A DNA stretch of 10,760 nt, taken from an uncultured Collinsella sp. (lineage in GTDB: Bacteria > Actinomycetota > Coriobacteriia > Coriobacteriales > Coriobacteriaceae). The stretch covers positions 1 to 10,760 of the forward strand of contig URWZ01000039.1 in assembly GCA_900551625.1 (NCBI GenBank), read 5' to 3'. The notes beneath the pieces are model-generated. The model worked only from the letters and a program-made list of their open reading frames with translations. It was not told where the DNA came from and did not search any database. Each line of letters begins with the position of its first letter. Position 1 is the first letter of the stretch. The position numbers were made by a program, and so were the translations under genes. Positions 1 to 6,659 of the stretch are shown piece after piece.

Positions 1-3
1 TTG

Positions 4-381
4 TCATGCTGCTCCGCATATACCGCCGTTCCCCGTACGATCGATTGGCTTTTCGATCACGTCAAACTTAGCATCAAGTTCCCTCAGGAGCGATCTCACC
101 CGCTGGGCACAGTCATAATCGGCAAACGAGATGCTCAGCATGCGCGCGACCTGGTTGGAAGTCCCAACTCCATAGAAGTGCTCCAGCGCCACAAGCCCCT
201 CGTGCGCCACAAACGTCTCGACCACATGCGGCGACTCCTCGTAGCACCATTGCGTCAACGGTCCCTCGCTCGTCTGTCGAACCACCAGGCCACCCATGCC
301 AGACGGCCCACACGTTACAAGCAGGTACTCCCCACCCTCGTCGCTCTCAAACAACACCACCCGATCATCAAACAGCTCCAT
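4..381 (-). CDS. Hypothetical protein, 125 aa
   Basis: I do not recognise this protein. It is complete: an ATG at 379-381 is preceded by an AAAGGGGA ribosome-binding site about 4 bases upstream, and a TGA stop lies three bases from the window edge. The product looks soluble and cytoplasmic, with no signal peptide or hydrophobic span. The first half reads like beta strands (hydrophobic alternation near VVLFES and EYLLVTCG, then a glycine-rich GMGGLVV). The second half contains likely helices (ARMLSISFADYD, then QRVRSLLRELDAKFDV). Four Cys residues are scattered, not paired as a zinc site. Codon use matches its neighbours, which supports a real gene over a shadow frame. It is transcribed in the same direction as serS but lies beyond the serS terminator, so it probably has its own promoter. 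A LexA-box-like palindrome sits about 60 bp upstream. No function is inferred. Confidence 0.72.
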   Translation of the reverse strand: MELFDDRVVLFESDEGGEYLLVTCGPSGMGGLVVRQTSEGPLTQWCYEESPHVVETFVAHEGLVALEHFYGVGTSNQVARMLSISFADYDCAQRVRSLLRELDAKFDVIEKPIDRTGNGGICGAA

Positions 382-440
382 CGCGTCCCCTTTCTCTCGC
401 TCTTATTTAGCAAAAGCATAGCAGGTAGATGGCTGTATAC

Positions 441-454
441 AGAACAGTTGTTCG
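441..454. promoter_or_regulatory. LexA (SOS) box-like palindrome
   Basis: On the minus strand this reads CGAACAACTGTTCT, that is CGAAC-N4-GTTC, close to the Gram-positive and actinobacterial LexA operator CGAAC-N4-GTTCG. It lies about 60 bp upstream of the start of the unknown gene at 4-381. It is followed, in the direction of that gene, by a second small palindrome CTGTATACAG (433-442). A TATGCT element at 415-420 could be a -10, but no good -35 is visible, so the promoter is uncertain. A single box this short can occur by chance. Confidence 0.3.
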
Positions 455-508
455 TGTGTTTTCTATTGAGCTGTCCGCACGGCATGGTATGGACCTGCGC
501 ACGAAATA

Positions 509-530
509 GGGCGCCCCCGAAGGAGCGCCC
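509..530 (-). terminator. serS terminator hairpin
   Basis: On the minus strand a 9-bp stem (arms GGGCGCTCC and GGGGCGCCC, one G-T pair) is closed by a TTCG tetraloop, giving the very stable C(UUCG)G hairpin. The tail that follows is TATTTCG, a weak U-tract. It starts 25 bp after the serS stop codon, the right place for its transcript end. Confidence 0.65.
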
Positions 531-554
531 TTGCATATCCCCTATGCGGCCAAG

Positions 555-1838
555 TTACGCGACCGGCTCGATCTTCTCGAGGCCGCCCATGTAAGGACGA
601 AGAACCTCGGGAATCGTGATGGTGCCGTCGGCGTTCTGGTAGTTCTCCAGAATGGCGGCCATGGTGCGGCCAGCCGGCAGACCGGAACCGTTGAGGGTGT
701 GCAGATAGCGCGAGCCCTTGAAATTCTCGGGGTCGCGATACTTGATGTTGGCGCGACGGGCCTGGAAGTCGCCGCAGTTGGAGCAGGAGCTGATCTCCTT
801 GTAGGCGTTGTAGCTCGGCAGCCAAACCTCGACGTCGTAGGTCTGACGGGCAGAGAAGCCCAAGTCGCCGGTGCACAGGCTAATCACGCGATACGGAAGG
901 CCCAGCTGCTGCAGCAGGTACTCGGCCTCGGCGGTCATGCTCTCGAGCTCCTCGTCGGACTCCTCCGGCTTGGCAAACTTGACCATCTCGACCTTGTCGA
1001 ACTCGTGCTGGCGGATGATGCCGCGGGTGTCGCGACCAGCGGAGCCGGCCTCCTCGCGGAAGCAGGGGGTGAAGGCGGTGTAGCGGCGCGGCAGGGTATC
1101 AGCATCGAGAACCTCGCCGGCGTGCAGGTTGGTAAGCACGACCTCGGCGGTGGGAATCAGGAAGTTGTCGCCCGAGACGTGATAGGCGTCGTCCTCGAAC
1201 TTGGGCAGCTGGCCCGTGCCGAACATAGTCTGACGCTTGACGACGATAGGCGGCCACCACTCCTTAAAACCACGGCTGGTGTGCGTGTCAAGGAAGAAGT
1301 TGATGAGGGCGCGCTCAAGACGGGCGCCGGCGCCACCGAGAACGGTAAAGCGGCTGCCGGAGAGCTTGTTGCCGCGCTCGAAATCGAGGATGTCGAGATC
1401 GGTGCCCAGATCCCAGTGCGGCTTAAAGTCGAAGTCGAACTCGCGCGGGGTGCCCCAACGACGGCGCTCGATGTTCTCGTCCTCGTCCTTGCCGTACGGC
1501 GTGGCCTCGCAAGGGATGTTGGGCAGGTGAGCCATGAAGTCGTACTGCTCCTGCTCGAGAGCAGTGCGGCGCTCGGCCAGACCGTCAATCTTCTCGTTGA
1601 CGGCGCGCACGGCCTCCTTGGCGGCCTCGGCCTCGTCCTTCTTGCCCTCCTTCATCAGGGCGCCGATCTTCTTGGACTCGGCATTACGCGTGGCCTGGAG
1701 CTCCTCGACCTCGGTGATGACGGCACGGCGCTCGTCGTCGAGCTCGAAGAACTTCTCTCGATCCCAAGACGTCTGGCGGTTGGCCATGGCGGTATCGATG
1801 GCATCGGGGTTCTCGCGAACAAACTTGATATCAAGCAT
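555..1838 (-). CDS. serS: Seryl-tRNA synthetase
   Basis: Charges tRNA-Ser (and tRNA-Sec where present) with serine in the cytoplasm, using ATP. The 427-residue product has the class II SerRS layout. The N-terminus is [10 protein letters not shown], and a charged coiled-coil arm (about residues 27-100) contacts the long variable arm of tRNA-Ser. The catalytic core follows: a motif 1 region near 170-200, the serine-binding TAE triplet at 230-232, motif 2 with FREEAGS at 260-266, and motif 3 with NGSG at 383-386 and Arg391. The start at 1838 is chosen because it gives the family's usual first residues and has GGAGG five bases upstream; an in-frame ATG nine codons earlier lacks both. The gene stands alone, with a hairpin terminator downstream and a divergent small gene upstream. 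The leader is too short for a T-box. Confidence 0.97.
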   Translation of the reverse strand: MLDIKFVRENPDAIDTAMANRQTSWDREKFFELDDERRAVITEVEELQATRNAESKKIGALMKEGKKDEAEAAKEAVRAVNEKIDGLAERRTALEQEQYDFMAHLPNIPCEATPYGKDEDENIERRRWGTPREFDFDFKPHWDLGTDLDILDFERGNKLSGSRFTVLGGAGARLERALINFFLDTHTSRGFKEWWPPIVVKRQTMFGTGQLPKFEDDAYHVSGDNFLIPTAEVVLTNLHAGEVLDADTLPRRYTAFTPCFREEAGSAGRDTRGIIRQHEFDKVEMVKFAKPEESDEELESMTAEAEYLLQQLGLPYRVISLCTGDLGFSARQTYDVEVWLPSYNAYKEISSCSNCGDFQARRANIKYRDPENFKGSRYLHTLNGSGLPAGRTMAAILENYQNADGTITIPEVLRPYMGGLEKIEPVA

Positions 1839-1867
1839 TAGATCCTCCGGCGATATACATTCCATTT

Positions 1868-1925
1868 AGGTTGCAACCTTGTACATGTATGGGCAAGTAT
1901 ATACTTATGAGCGTTTACGACCCAA
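1868..1925. promoter_or_regulatory. Divergent promoter region with palindromes
   Basis: The 111-bp gap between serS and the divergent small gene holds three perfect palindromes: AGGTTGCAACCT (1868-1879), TACATGTA (1882-1889) and AAGTATATACTT (1895-1906). The last contains a TATACT -10 hexamer on each strand. For serS, TATACT (1901 to 1896) has TTGGGT (1925 to 1920) 18 bp upstream. For the small gene, TATACT (1900-1905) has TTGTAC (1879-1884) 15 bp upstream. The -10s are good and the -35s poor. The layout suggests back-to-back promoters sharing one AT-rich core. Confidence 0.4.
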
Positions 1926-1949
1926 CCCAACTACGCAAGAAGGCACCCA

Positions 1950-2123
1950 ATGGACGCAGTTTTTTCCTTTTTGTTTGGCACCCGCACCGGTTTTGCCATC
2001 CTTTTCGCCGGCGGCATCCTACTGTTTGCGATTCTTGCCTTTGTAATGGAGAAGCGCACCCATAAGATGTATGTCGACCGCGGCCCCAAGGACGAGGACG
2101 ATCAAGACAGCTTCTGGGACTAA
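1950..2123 (+). CDS. Small single-span membrane protein, 57 aa
   Basis: Starts MDAVFSFLFG and ends DDQDSFWD. It opens with ATG at 1950-1952, with an AAGAAGG ribosome-binding site about 7 bases upstream. Residues about 14-33 form one long hydrophobic segment (FAILFAGGILLFAILAFVM), followed by a basic stretch (EKRTHK) and a very acidic tail (DEDDQDSFWD). By the positive-inside rule the charged tail should lie in the cytoplasm. No known family is recognised and no function is inferred. It is the only plus-strand gene here, diverges from serS, and is followed directly at its stop codon by an inverted-repeat element whose central hairpin ends in five T's on this strand. The ribosome-binding site, membrane topology and matched terminator together argue for a real gene despite its size. 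Confidence 0.7.
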   Translation: MDAVFSFLFGTRTGFAILFAGGILLFAILAFVMEKRTHKMYVDRGPKDEDDQDSFWD

Positions 2124-2277
2124 CCTGCCAAAAAGGGACTGGTTTATTTTGGTCGGTTTTATCTGGGCAAACGCAAGCGCCTCGCAACTGGAATTGAGCC
2201 AGTTGCGAGGCGCTTTTTGCTATAGAGATAAAACCGCAGGAAAACCTGCCAAAATAAACCTGTCCCTAAATGGCAGG
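2124..2277. repeat. Inverted-repeat element (REP/MITE-like)
   Basis: Two imperfect inverted arms surround a central hairpin. The left arm begins CCTGCCAAAAAGGGACTGG. The right arm, read on the minus strand from 2277, begins CCTGCCATTTAGGGACAGG. Both continue GGTTTATTTTGG and, after a 12-base insertion CAGGTTTTCCTG present only on the right, CGGTTTTATCT. The right 33-bp unit (2245-2277) has its own inverted ends CCTGCCA and TGGCAGG; on the left the second end has decayed. The element begins at the base after the small gene's stop and ends two bases before the proC stop, filling the convergent gap. No coding sequence is visible in it. The arms look like a non-autonomous repeat family; that is inference from shape alone. 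Confidence 0.75.
2175..2218 (+). terminator. Terminator of the 57-aa gene
   Basis: Perfect 17-bp stem (2175-2191 with 2199-2215), 7-base loop AATTGAG, and a T5 run at 2214-2218 on the plus strand. It sits 52 bp after the small gene's stop, at the centre of the inverted-repeat element. On the minus strand the tail has no clear T run, so it is mainly a plus-strand terminator. Confidence 0.75.
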
Positions 2278-2281
2278 TTTT
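2241..2281 (-). terminator. Possible proC terminator
   Basis: On the minus strand AAAACCTGCCA and TGGCAGGTTTT form an 11-bp stem with a 19-base loop, ending in TTTT. The first arm overlaps the proC stop codon (2280-2282). The loop is long, so efficiency is uncertain; the larger central hairpin further downstream may help stop proC transcripts. Confidence 0.45.
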
Positions 2282-3050
2282 ACTGGAGGGTGGCGTCGAT
2301 GGCCTTGACCAGGGCGCTGCGCATGCCGGCGTCCTCGAGCGCGACGACGCCCTTGATGGTGGCGCCACCGGGTGAGCATACGGCATCCTTCATCGCCGCA
2401 GGATGCTGGCCAGTCGCAAGCTGTAGCTTTGCCGTGCCCAGCACCATCTGGCTCACAATGCGATAGGCATCGGCGCGCGGGATACCGTGCTTGACGGCCG
2501 CGTCGCCCAAGGCCTCAATCGCCATGGCGACAAATGCCGGTGCGCAACCGCCCACGGTACCGCCCACAAACAGCAGACTCGAATCGAGCTCGACGACGGT
2601 GCCAAGCTTTCCGAGCAGACCGAGCACCGTGGCACGCTGCTCATCGCTAAGCGTGGAAGCCTTCTCGCAGGCGATAACGCCCTCGCCCACCGAAACCGGT
2701 GTGTTGGGCACCGTCGAGATGTGTGCGACACCCGGCAGGACCTGCTCCCACTTGGCGCTATCCCAGGTCCAGGCGACCGAAAGGACAACCTTGTCGGCAA
2801 GGGTTTCTTTGAGCGGAGCGAAGACCTTCTCAATCATGTATGGCTTGACCGCAGCAACCACGATATCGGATGCGGCGACAACCTCCGCCGCATCACGACA
2901 GGCAACCATCCCACGTGCCTCACAACGCTCGACCAAGGCGTCGTAGTGGCCCGCGCAGGCGCACATATCGCTCGCAGCCACACCGGCGGCGATCCAGCCA
3001 TCGGCCATAGCGCTCGCCATATTGCCAAAACCGACAAATCCGATCTTCAT
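2280..3050 (-). CDS. proC: Pyrroline-5-carboxylate reductase
   Basis: Catalyses the last step of proline synthesis, reducing 1-pyrroline-5-carboxylate to L-proline with NAD(P)H. The 256-residue length is near the family norm. The N-terminal Rossmann motif is GFGNMASAM (7-15), VKP follows at 68-70, the substrate-loop motif is VPNTP (114-118; usually MPNTP), and the C-terminal dimer-domain signature includes SPGGATIKG (226-234). Some positions are unusual: after SVA (91-93), where relatives usually continue with a small A-G-V-type stretch, this protein has WTWDSAKW, and the loop VGGTVGGCAPAF replaces the usual short SGSSPAY type. It is therefore a divergent member, though the signature is firm. 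GAGGA lies about 9 bases before the ATG. It follows rlmH by 73 bp in the same direction and is probably co-transcribed; a convergent gene and repeat element lie beyond its stop. Confidence 0.92.
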   Translation of the reverse strand: MKIGFVGFGNMASAMADGWIAAGVAASDMCACAGHYDALVERCEARGMVACRDAAEVVAASDIVVAAVKPYMIEKVFAPLKETLADKVVLSVAWTWDSAKWEQVLPGVAHISTVPNTPVSVGEGVIACEKASTLSDEQRATVLGLLGKLGTVVELDSSLLFVGGTVGGCAPAFVAMAIEALGDAAVKHGIPRADAYRIVSQMVLGTAKLQLATGQHPAAMKDAVCSPGGATIKGVVALEDAGMRSALVKAIDATLQ

Positions 3051-3123
3051 ATCTCATAGTCCTCTCAGACACGCTCTTCAAAACGAAGGCTATTGTCCCA
3101 CGGCATTGTTTCGTATTGCCGAC

Positions 3124-3594
3124 CTATTTGTGATACGGCTCGCCACGGCTGATCTTGCAGGCACGGTAAACCTGCTCCAGCAGCACCACGCGCGCCAAGT
3201 TGTGCGGCAAGGTAATACGTCCAAAGCTGAGCATCTCGTCGGCTCGTGCGCGCACGTCATCGCTCACGCCGTCCGATCCGCCAATCACAAAGGCGATGTC
3301 GCTGTTACCACGCAGCATAAGATCATCGAGCCGCGCCGAAAGCTCCTCGCTCGAGCGCTCTTTGCCCTCAATGGCCAGCAAGATCACATGCGCTCGAGGC
3401 GGCAGGGCTGCAAGAATCGCCGCCCCCTCCTTGTCGCGCGCGGCATCCACGCCGCCCGCCTTAGCCGGGTCGATATCGGCCACCTCGCGGATATCCACCT
3501 TGGCATAGGCACCTAAGCGCTTGGTGTACTCGGCACACGCGTCCTTCCAAAAGCGCTCCTTGAGCTTACCGACGCAAACGACGGTGTACTTCAC
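3124..3594 (-). CDS. rlmH: 23S rRNA pseudouridine1915 N3-methyltransferase
   Basis: RlmH methylates N3 of pseudouridine 1915 in helix 69 of 23S rRNA, acting on assembled 70S ribosomes with S-adenosylmethionine. The 156-residue product is standard for this SPOUT-fold family: an N-terminal VCVGKLKE (7-13), the knot segment FVIGGSDG (102-109), and the invariant C-terminal HNLARVVLLEQVYRACKISR block (131-150) ending YHK. The start at GTG 3594 is preferred because it gives the usual MKxTV N-terminus and places AAGGAG 9 bases away; a GTG two codons upstream (3600) is only 3 bases from that site. The ribosome-binding site lies within the last sense codons of the upstream SPFH gene, so translation is probably coupled. 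Confidence 0.95.
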   Translation of the reverse strand: MKYTVVCVGKLKERFWKDACAEYTKRLGAYAKVDIREVADIDPAKAGGVDAARDKEGAAILAALPPRAHVILLAIEGKERSSEELSARLDDLMLRGNSDIAFVIGGSDGVSDDVRARADEMLSFGRITLPHNLARVVLLEQVYRACKISRGEPYHK

Positions 3595-3600
3595 GCGCAC

Positions 3601-4539
3601 CTACTCCTTCGAATCGTTTTGAACTTTGCCGGCGGTCAGCATCTGCTCGAACATCGAGGCCGACTGCGAGAAATCGCTCGGCAGCACGACCGTCGAGGTT
3701 TTACCCGTACGAGCGAACTCCGTCATCATCTCGGACCACTGCGTAAACATGAACAGCTGGTTGGCCTCGTCGTTGCCGACACCCGTCTCCTGGATGATCT
3801 CGAGTGAATCCTTGATGCCCAGCGCGATGGCCTTGCGCTGGTTGGCGATGCCTTCGCCCGCCTTTTCCATAGCCTCGGCCTCGGCGGTCGCCTCGGTAAC
3901 GCGCTTGATGCGATCGGCCTCGGCGAGCTCCTGCGCAGCAGCGCGCTTGCGCTGGGCAGCGTTGATGTCGTTCATGGAGTTCTCGACCTCGGTCGGCAGT
4001 GCGATCTTGGTGATGAGTGTCGACACGAGGGTAAAGCCGTAGGCAGCCATCTGCTCGGACACGGTGGCATTAACGTCCTTGGCGATGTCATCCTTCTTGG
4101 CAAAGACCTCATCGAGCGTGTAGACAGGGATGGAAGAGCGCAGGGCATCGGTGATGAAGTCGCGCATCTGGTCGACGGGCTCCTGCAGCATGTAGTAGCT
4201 CTTGTAGATACCCGAATCTGCCGGGCCGGCGCCCATGTCATAGCTCACGTGGTACTGAGCAGAGACCTCAAGGCCGATGGTCACGTTGTCCTGGGTCTTA
4301 ACGTCGATGCCAAAACCGTTTTTCATGGTGCGCAGACTCACCGTGGCGGCCTTGCGGTCGATCACGGGCACCTTCACGTGGAAGCCCGCGTTGACGATGC
4401 GGTTAAACTTGCCCAAACGCTCGATGATCACGGCATGCTGCTGTTCAACGACATAGCAGGCGTTGGGGAGCAGCAGCAACAAAATGATGATGGGAAGTAG
4501 AAGGCTCGTAAGAGCAGCGATAATACCGGACAACAGCAT
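3601..4539 (-). CDS. SPFH/band-7 (stomatin-like) membrane protein
   Basis: A 312-residue SPFH-family protein. Residues about 4-28 are one long hydrophobic anchor (SGIIAALTSLLLPIIILLLL). The band-7 domain starts at VVEQQHAVIIERLGKF (30-45) and continues through KTQDNVTIGLEVSAQYHV. It is followed by an Ala/Glu-rich coiled coil (from INAAQRKRAAAQELAEA), as in stomatin and plant HIR-type proteins, then a short tail. Such proteins form membrane-associated oligomers and often scaffold or regulate proteases or channels; the partner here is unknown, and no NfeD gene is adjacent. The start at 4539 is chosen because GGAG lies 5 bases upstream; a GTG seven codons earlier has no such site. It follows the tRNA-Leu terminator, so it probably has its own weak promoter in the 80-bp gap, and it leads the SPFH-rlmH-proC run. 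Confidence 0.92.
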   Translation of the reverse strand: MLLSGIIAALTSLLLPIIILLLLLPNACYVVEQQHAVIIERLGKFNRIVNAGFHVKVPVIDRKAATVSLRTMKNGFGIDVKTQDNVTIGLEVSAQYHVSYDMGAGPADSGIYKSYYMLQEPVDQMRDFITDALRSSIPVYTLDEVFAKKDDIAKDVNATVSEQMAAYGFTLVSTLITKIALPTEVENSMNDINAAQRKRAAAQELAEADRIKRVTEATAEAEAMEKAGEGIANQRKAIALGIKDSLEIIQETGVGNDEANQLFMFTQWSEMMTEFARTGKTSTVVLPSDFSQSASMFEQMLTAGKVQNDSKE

Positions 4540-4619
4540 GGTCTCTCCTCTGATAGGCACACGTTGGCACTAGGATACCCGCACGAAGCAGCCACGTGAC
4601 ACCAACAGGAGGCCCATAA

Positions 4620-4645
4620 CAAAAAAGCCCCCATTGCTGGGAGCT
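4620..4645 (-). terminator. tRNA-Leu terminator
   Basis: On the minus strand an 8-bp stem (AGCTCCCA with TGGGGGCT, one T-G pair) closes on a GCAA tetraloop and is followed by six T's. It begins 12 bp after the tRNA CCA end and isolates the tRNA from the SPFH gene. Confidence 0.85.
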
Positions 4646-4656
4646 CTTTCAATCAA

Positions 4657-4743
4657 TGGTGCGGGCGAAAGGACTTGAACCTTCATGGGGTTGCCCCCAT
4701 ACGGACCTGAACCGTACGCGTCTGCCAATTCCGCCACGCCCGC
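4657..4743 (-). tRNA. tRNA-Leu (anticodon CAG)
   Basis: An 87-nt class II tRNA including an encoded CCA. The acceptor stem is GCGGGCG with CGCCCGC, discriminator A. The D-arm region is TGGCGGAATTGGCAGACGC. The anticodon stem TACGG/CCGTA holds the loop TTCAGGT, giving anticodon CAG, which reads CUG. The long variable arm is TGGGG-GCAA-CCCCA, and the T-arm is GAAGG-TTCAAGT-CCTTT with one G-T pair. The long variable arm plus A73 fits leucine rather than serine. CTG is the most frequent Leu codon in these GC-rich genes, so this is a main-use tRNA. It has its own promoter and terminator. Confidence 0.97.
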
Positions 4744-4754
4744 GTGCAGGAATT

Positions 4755-4783
4755 AGAATAACGGAGCGCCATCGCGAACGCAA
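4755..4783 (-). promoter_or_regulatory. Promoter of tRNA-Leu
   Basis: On the minus strand TTGCGT (4783 to 4778) and TATTCT (4760 to 4755) are separated by exactly 17 bp, placing the start site near 4748, about 5 bases before the mature tRNA 5' end. The -35 lies just past the tatD stop codon (4787-4789), so the tRNA can be made independently of tatD. Confidence 0.6.
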
Positions 4784-4786
4784 GAA

Positions 4787-5704
4787 CTATTTTTGAAAAA
4801 GTTTGCAGGCATTTTCCCAAGCGGCTTGCGCGATTGTTTCGGCGTCCTCACCTGTGCGATCGACACGGTCGTTAACCAGCGCGTTTGCCGTAATGGAAAT
4901 CATTGCGGACTCGCATTCAAGACCGCGGATGGGCTCCGGAGCCATATACGGGCAATCCGTCTCGAACAAAATGCGATCGAGCGGGGTTGCCGCAAATGCC
5001 TCACGCACGTCGTCGTTGCGCTTAAAGGTGGCCGCGCCACCATAGGCGATATAGCAGCCCAAACCCACAAAGCGTTCCATCGTGGCGCGATCCTCGCCAA
5101 AGCAGTGCAGCACGCAACCGGCCTGAGGCACACCCATCTCGCGCAGCACGTTGTACGCATCCATATGCGAGGTGCGCCCATCATCTGTGTCCTCGTGGCG
5201 CAGATGCAGCTCTACCGGCACGTTACGGCGCACGGCAACTTCGAGCTGACGTGCCATGCAATCAATCTGCACGTCATGAGGCGCCGGCGCGATGTCGTCG
5301 TCATAGTCCATGTGGTAGTCCAGGCCAATTTCGCCGATACCGGCGCACAAAGGGTCATCGAGCGCGGCAACGACCTGCGCGTGAATGTCGTCGGTATAAT
5401 CCGGCGCGCCATAGGGGTGAACGCCAGCGAGATACCTGATCTGCGGAATATCCCGCATCGGCAGAATTTCGCGCACGAGCCAGTCACTATAGTCCGTCAC
5501 GCTGAGCTTGTCGGCGATGGGGTCGAGCATCGTCACCAACAGGTCGACGCCCGCGGCTTTGGCGCGCACGAGCGTCTCGGGCACTTCTTTGCCCCAAAAC
5601 GAAAGCAGATGCGCATGAGTATCGGCAAGCGGTGCCAAGGGCACGGGGCAGGCGATCGTCTTCTTTTTCTTGGTAAACGTCACGCGTTCGGCATTAGGCG
5701 TCAT
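4787..5704 (-). CDS. tatD: TatD-family metal-dependent DNase
   Basis: A TIM-barrel metallohydrolase of the TatD family; characterised members are 3'-5' exonucleases or DNases linked to DNA repair and degradation. All family metal-site motifs are present: DTHAH (28-32), GVHPYG (94-99), GEIGLDYH (124-131), ELHLRH (165-170), HCF (200-202) and FETDCPYMAPEP (248-259). At 305 residues it is longer than the usual 255-265, owing to a lysine-rich N-terminal lead (TKKKKTIACP) of about 20 residues and a longer loop after GLDYH. The start at 5704 overlaps the rsmA stop by 11 bp, and its ribosome-binding site (GGAG, 7 bases away) lies inside the rsmA coding region, so the two are probably translationally coupled. 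The tatD-rsmA neighbourhood is common in bacteria. The exact substrate cannot be read from sequence. Confidence 0.93.
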   Translation of the reverse strand: MTPNAERVTFTKKKKTIACPVPLAPLADTHAHLLSFWGKEVPETLVRAKAAGVDLLVTMLDPIADKLSVTDYSDWLVREILPMRDIPQIRYLAGVHPYGAPDYTDDIHAQVVAALDDPLCAGIGEIGLDYHMDYDDDIAPAPHDVQIDCMARQLEVAVRRNVPVELHLRHEDTDDGRTSHMDAYNVLREMGVPQAGCVLHCFGEDRATMERFVGLGCYIAYGGAATFKRNDDVREAFAATPLDRILFETDCPYMAPEPIRGLECESAMISITANALVNDRVDRTGEDAETIAQAAWENACKLFQK

Positions 5705-6554
5705 GGATTAGCTCCTGGGCCAGGCGGACAAAGTCGGCAACATCAAGCGTTTCGGCGCGCGTGGTGGGTGCGATACCGCAAGCCTCAAAGGCAGCATCGA
5801 GCACGTCCTTGGCAAAGCCGTTGGCGCTCATGGAATTGCGGATGGTCTTGCGACGCTGAGCAAATGCAGCATCAATCACGCGGGCCACAAACTCGCGATC
5901 GAGTCCTTCGGGCACCACGCCGTCAACACGGTCGATACGCACGACGGCCGAGTCCACGTGCGGCGCCGGCATAAAGCAACGCGGCGGCACCTCAAAGCGA
6001 CCCGTAACCTGCGCATACAGGCCGAGCTTTGCTGTATAGCCACCATAGGTCTTGTTACCCGGCACTGCAGCAATGCGATCGGCAACCTCCTTTTGAACCA
6101 TGACGACGGCGCGCTTGAGCGCAGGCATCGTCTGGAAGAACTGCAGGATGATCGTCGCCGCCACGTTATAGGGCAGGTTCGCGACAAATACCGTCGGCTC
6201 ACCGCCCGCAGCCTGCTCAATCTGCTCCGGCGTTACCCTGAGCGCATCGCCCATGATAAAGCGGAAGTTGGCGTAGTCAGCGGCGTGGGCATCGAGCACC
6301 GGCTCGAGCTCGGAATCGGCCTCGATCGACGTGACACACGCCGCCTCCTGCAGCAGCGCAAGCGTAAGCGTGCCAACGCCCGGGCCAACCTCGAGCACGC
6401 GCTCATCGCCCGCAAGCTCGGAAAGCTCGCAAATGCGCTCAATTACATGGTTGTCGATCAGGAAGTTCTGGCCCAGGCGATGCTTGGTCGCAAGGCCAAA
6501 CTCCTCCAGCAGCTCCCTTGTTGCCGTGGGGTTTGCCAAAGGCGAAGTTGTCAT
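5694..6554 (-). CDS. rsmA: 16S rRNA dimethyladenosine methyltransferase
   Basis: RsmA (KsgA) dimethylates the two adjacent adenines A1518 and A1519 in helix 45 of 16S rRNA (E. coli numbering) late in small-subunit assembly, using S-adenosylmethionine. The 286-residue product shows LGQNFL (27-32), the SAM-binding EVGPGVGTLT (55-64), the acidic ribose-binding strand around IEAD (77-80), MGDAL (101-105) and the catalytic NLPYN (126-130). The C-terminal helical domain contains FAQRRKTIRN. Loss of this enzyme gives kasugamycin resistance in other bacteria. The start has GGAGG five bases upstream. Only about 30 bp separate it from the metG terminator tract, so its promoter must be very close or overlap the hairpin. 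The 3' end overlaps tatD. Confidence 0.97.
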   Translation of the reverse strand: MTTSPLANPTATRELLEEFGLATKHRLGQNFLIDNHVIERICELSELAGDERVLEVGPGVGTLTLALLQEAACVTSIEADSELEPVLDAHAADYANFRFIMGDALRVTPEQIEQAAGGEPTVFVANLPYNVAATIILQFFQTMPALKRAVVMVQKEVADRIAAVPGNKTYGGYTAKLGLYAQVTGRFEVPPRCFMPAPHVDSAVVRIDRVDGVVPEGLDREFVARVIDAAFAQRRKTIRNSMSANGFAKDVLDAAFEACGIAPTTRAETLDVADFVRLAQELIHDA

Positions 6555-6584
6555 AGTTGCCTCCCTAGCATGGTGGCGGCGTCT

Positions 6585-6622
6585 TGAAACAAAAGGGCAT
6601 GGACCGTTGCGGCCATGCCCTT
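6585..6622 (-). terminator. metG terminator
   Basis: On the minus strand AAGGGCATGG (6622 to 6613) pairs with CCATGCCCTT (6602 to 6593), ten perfect base pairs. Inner CCG/CGG pairs extend the stem, and TTTTGTTT follows. It lies 38 bp past the metG stop and ends the GH5-rsmI-metG run. It is the strongest terminator in the window. Confidence 0.85.
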
Positions 6623-6659
6623 ACATCTAAACAGCAAATTGCCGATATGGCGCGGCGTC

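Noticed and set aside
531..1841. 436-codon plus-strand open frame opposite serS
   Set aside because: Same antisense effect; it covers SerRS exactly, and its Ala/Gly/Leu/Val-rich product has no recognisable domain.
1839..1949. T-box riboswitch before serS (and in the short metG leader, 8262-8330)
   Set aside because: Leaders are too short, and no T-box core, specifier stem or terminator/antiterminator pair is seen.
3051..3123. Terminator between rlmH and proC
   Set aside because: The only hairpin is a 5-bp stem (CGGCA/TGCCG) with an 11-base loop and no T-tract.
4793..5974. 393-codon plus-strand open frame opposite tatD and the end of rsmA
   Set aside because: Antisense shadow of two motif-complete genes; it also lacks a sensible ribosome-binding site.
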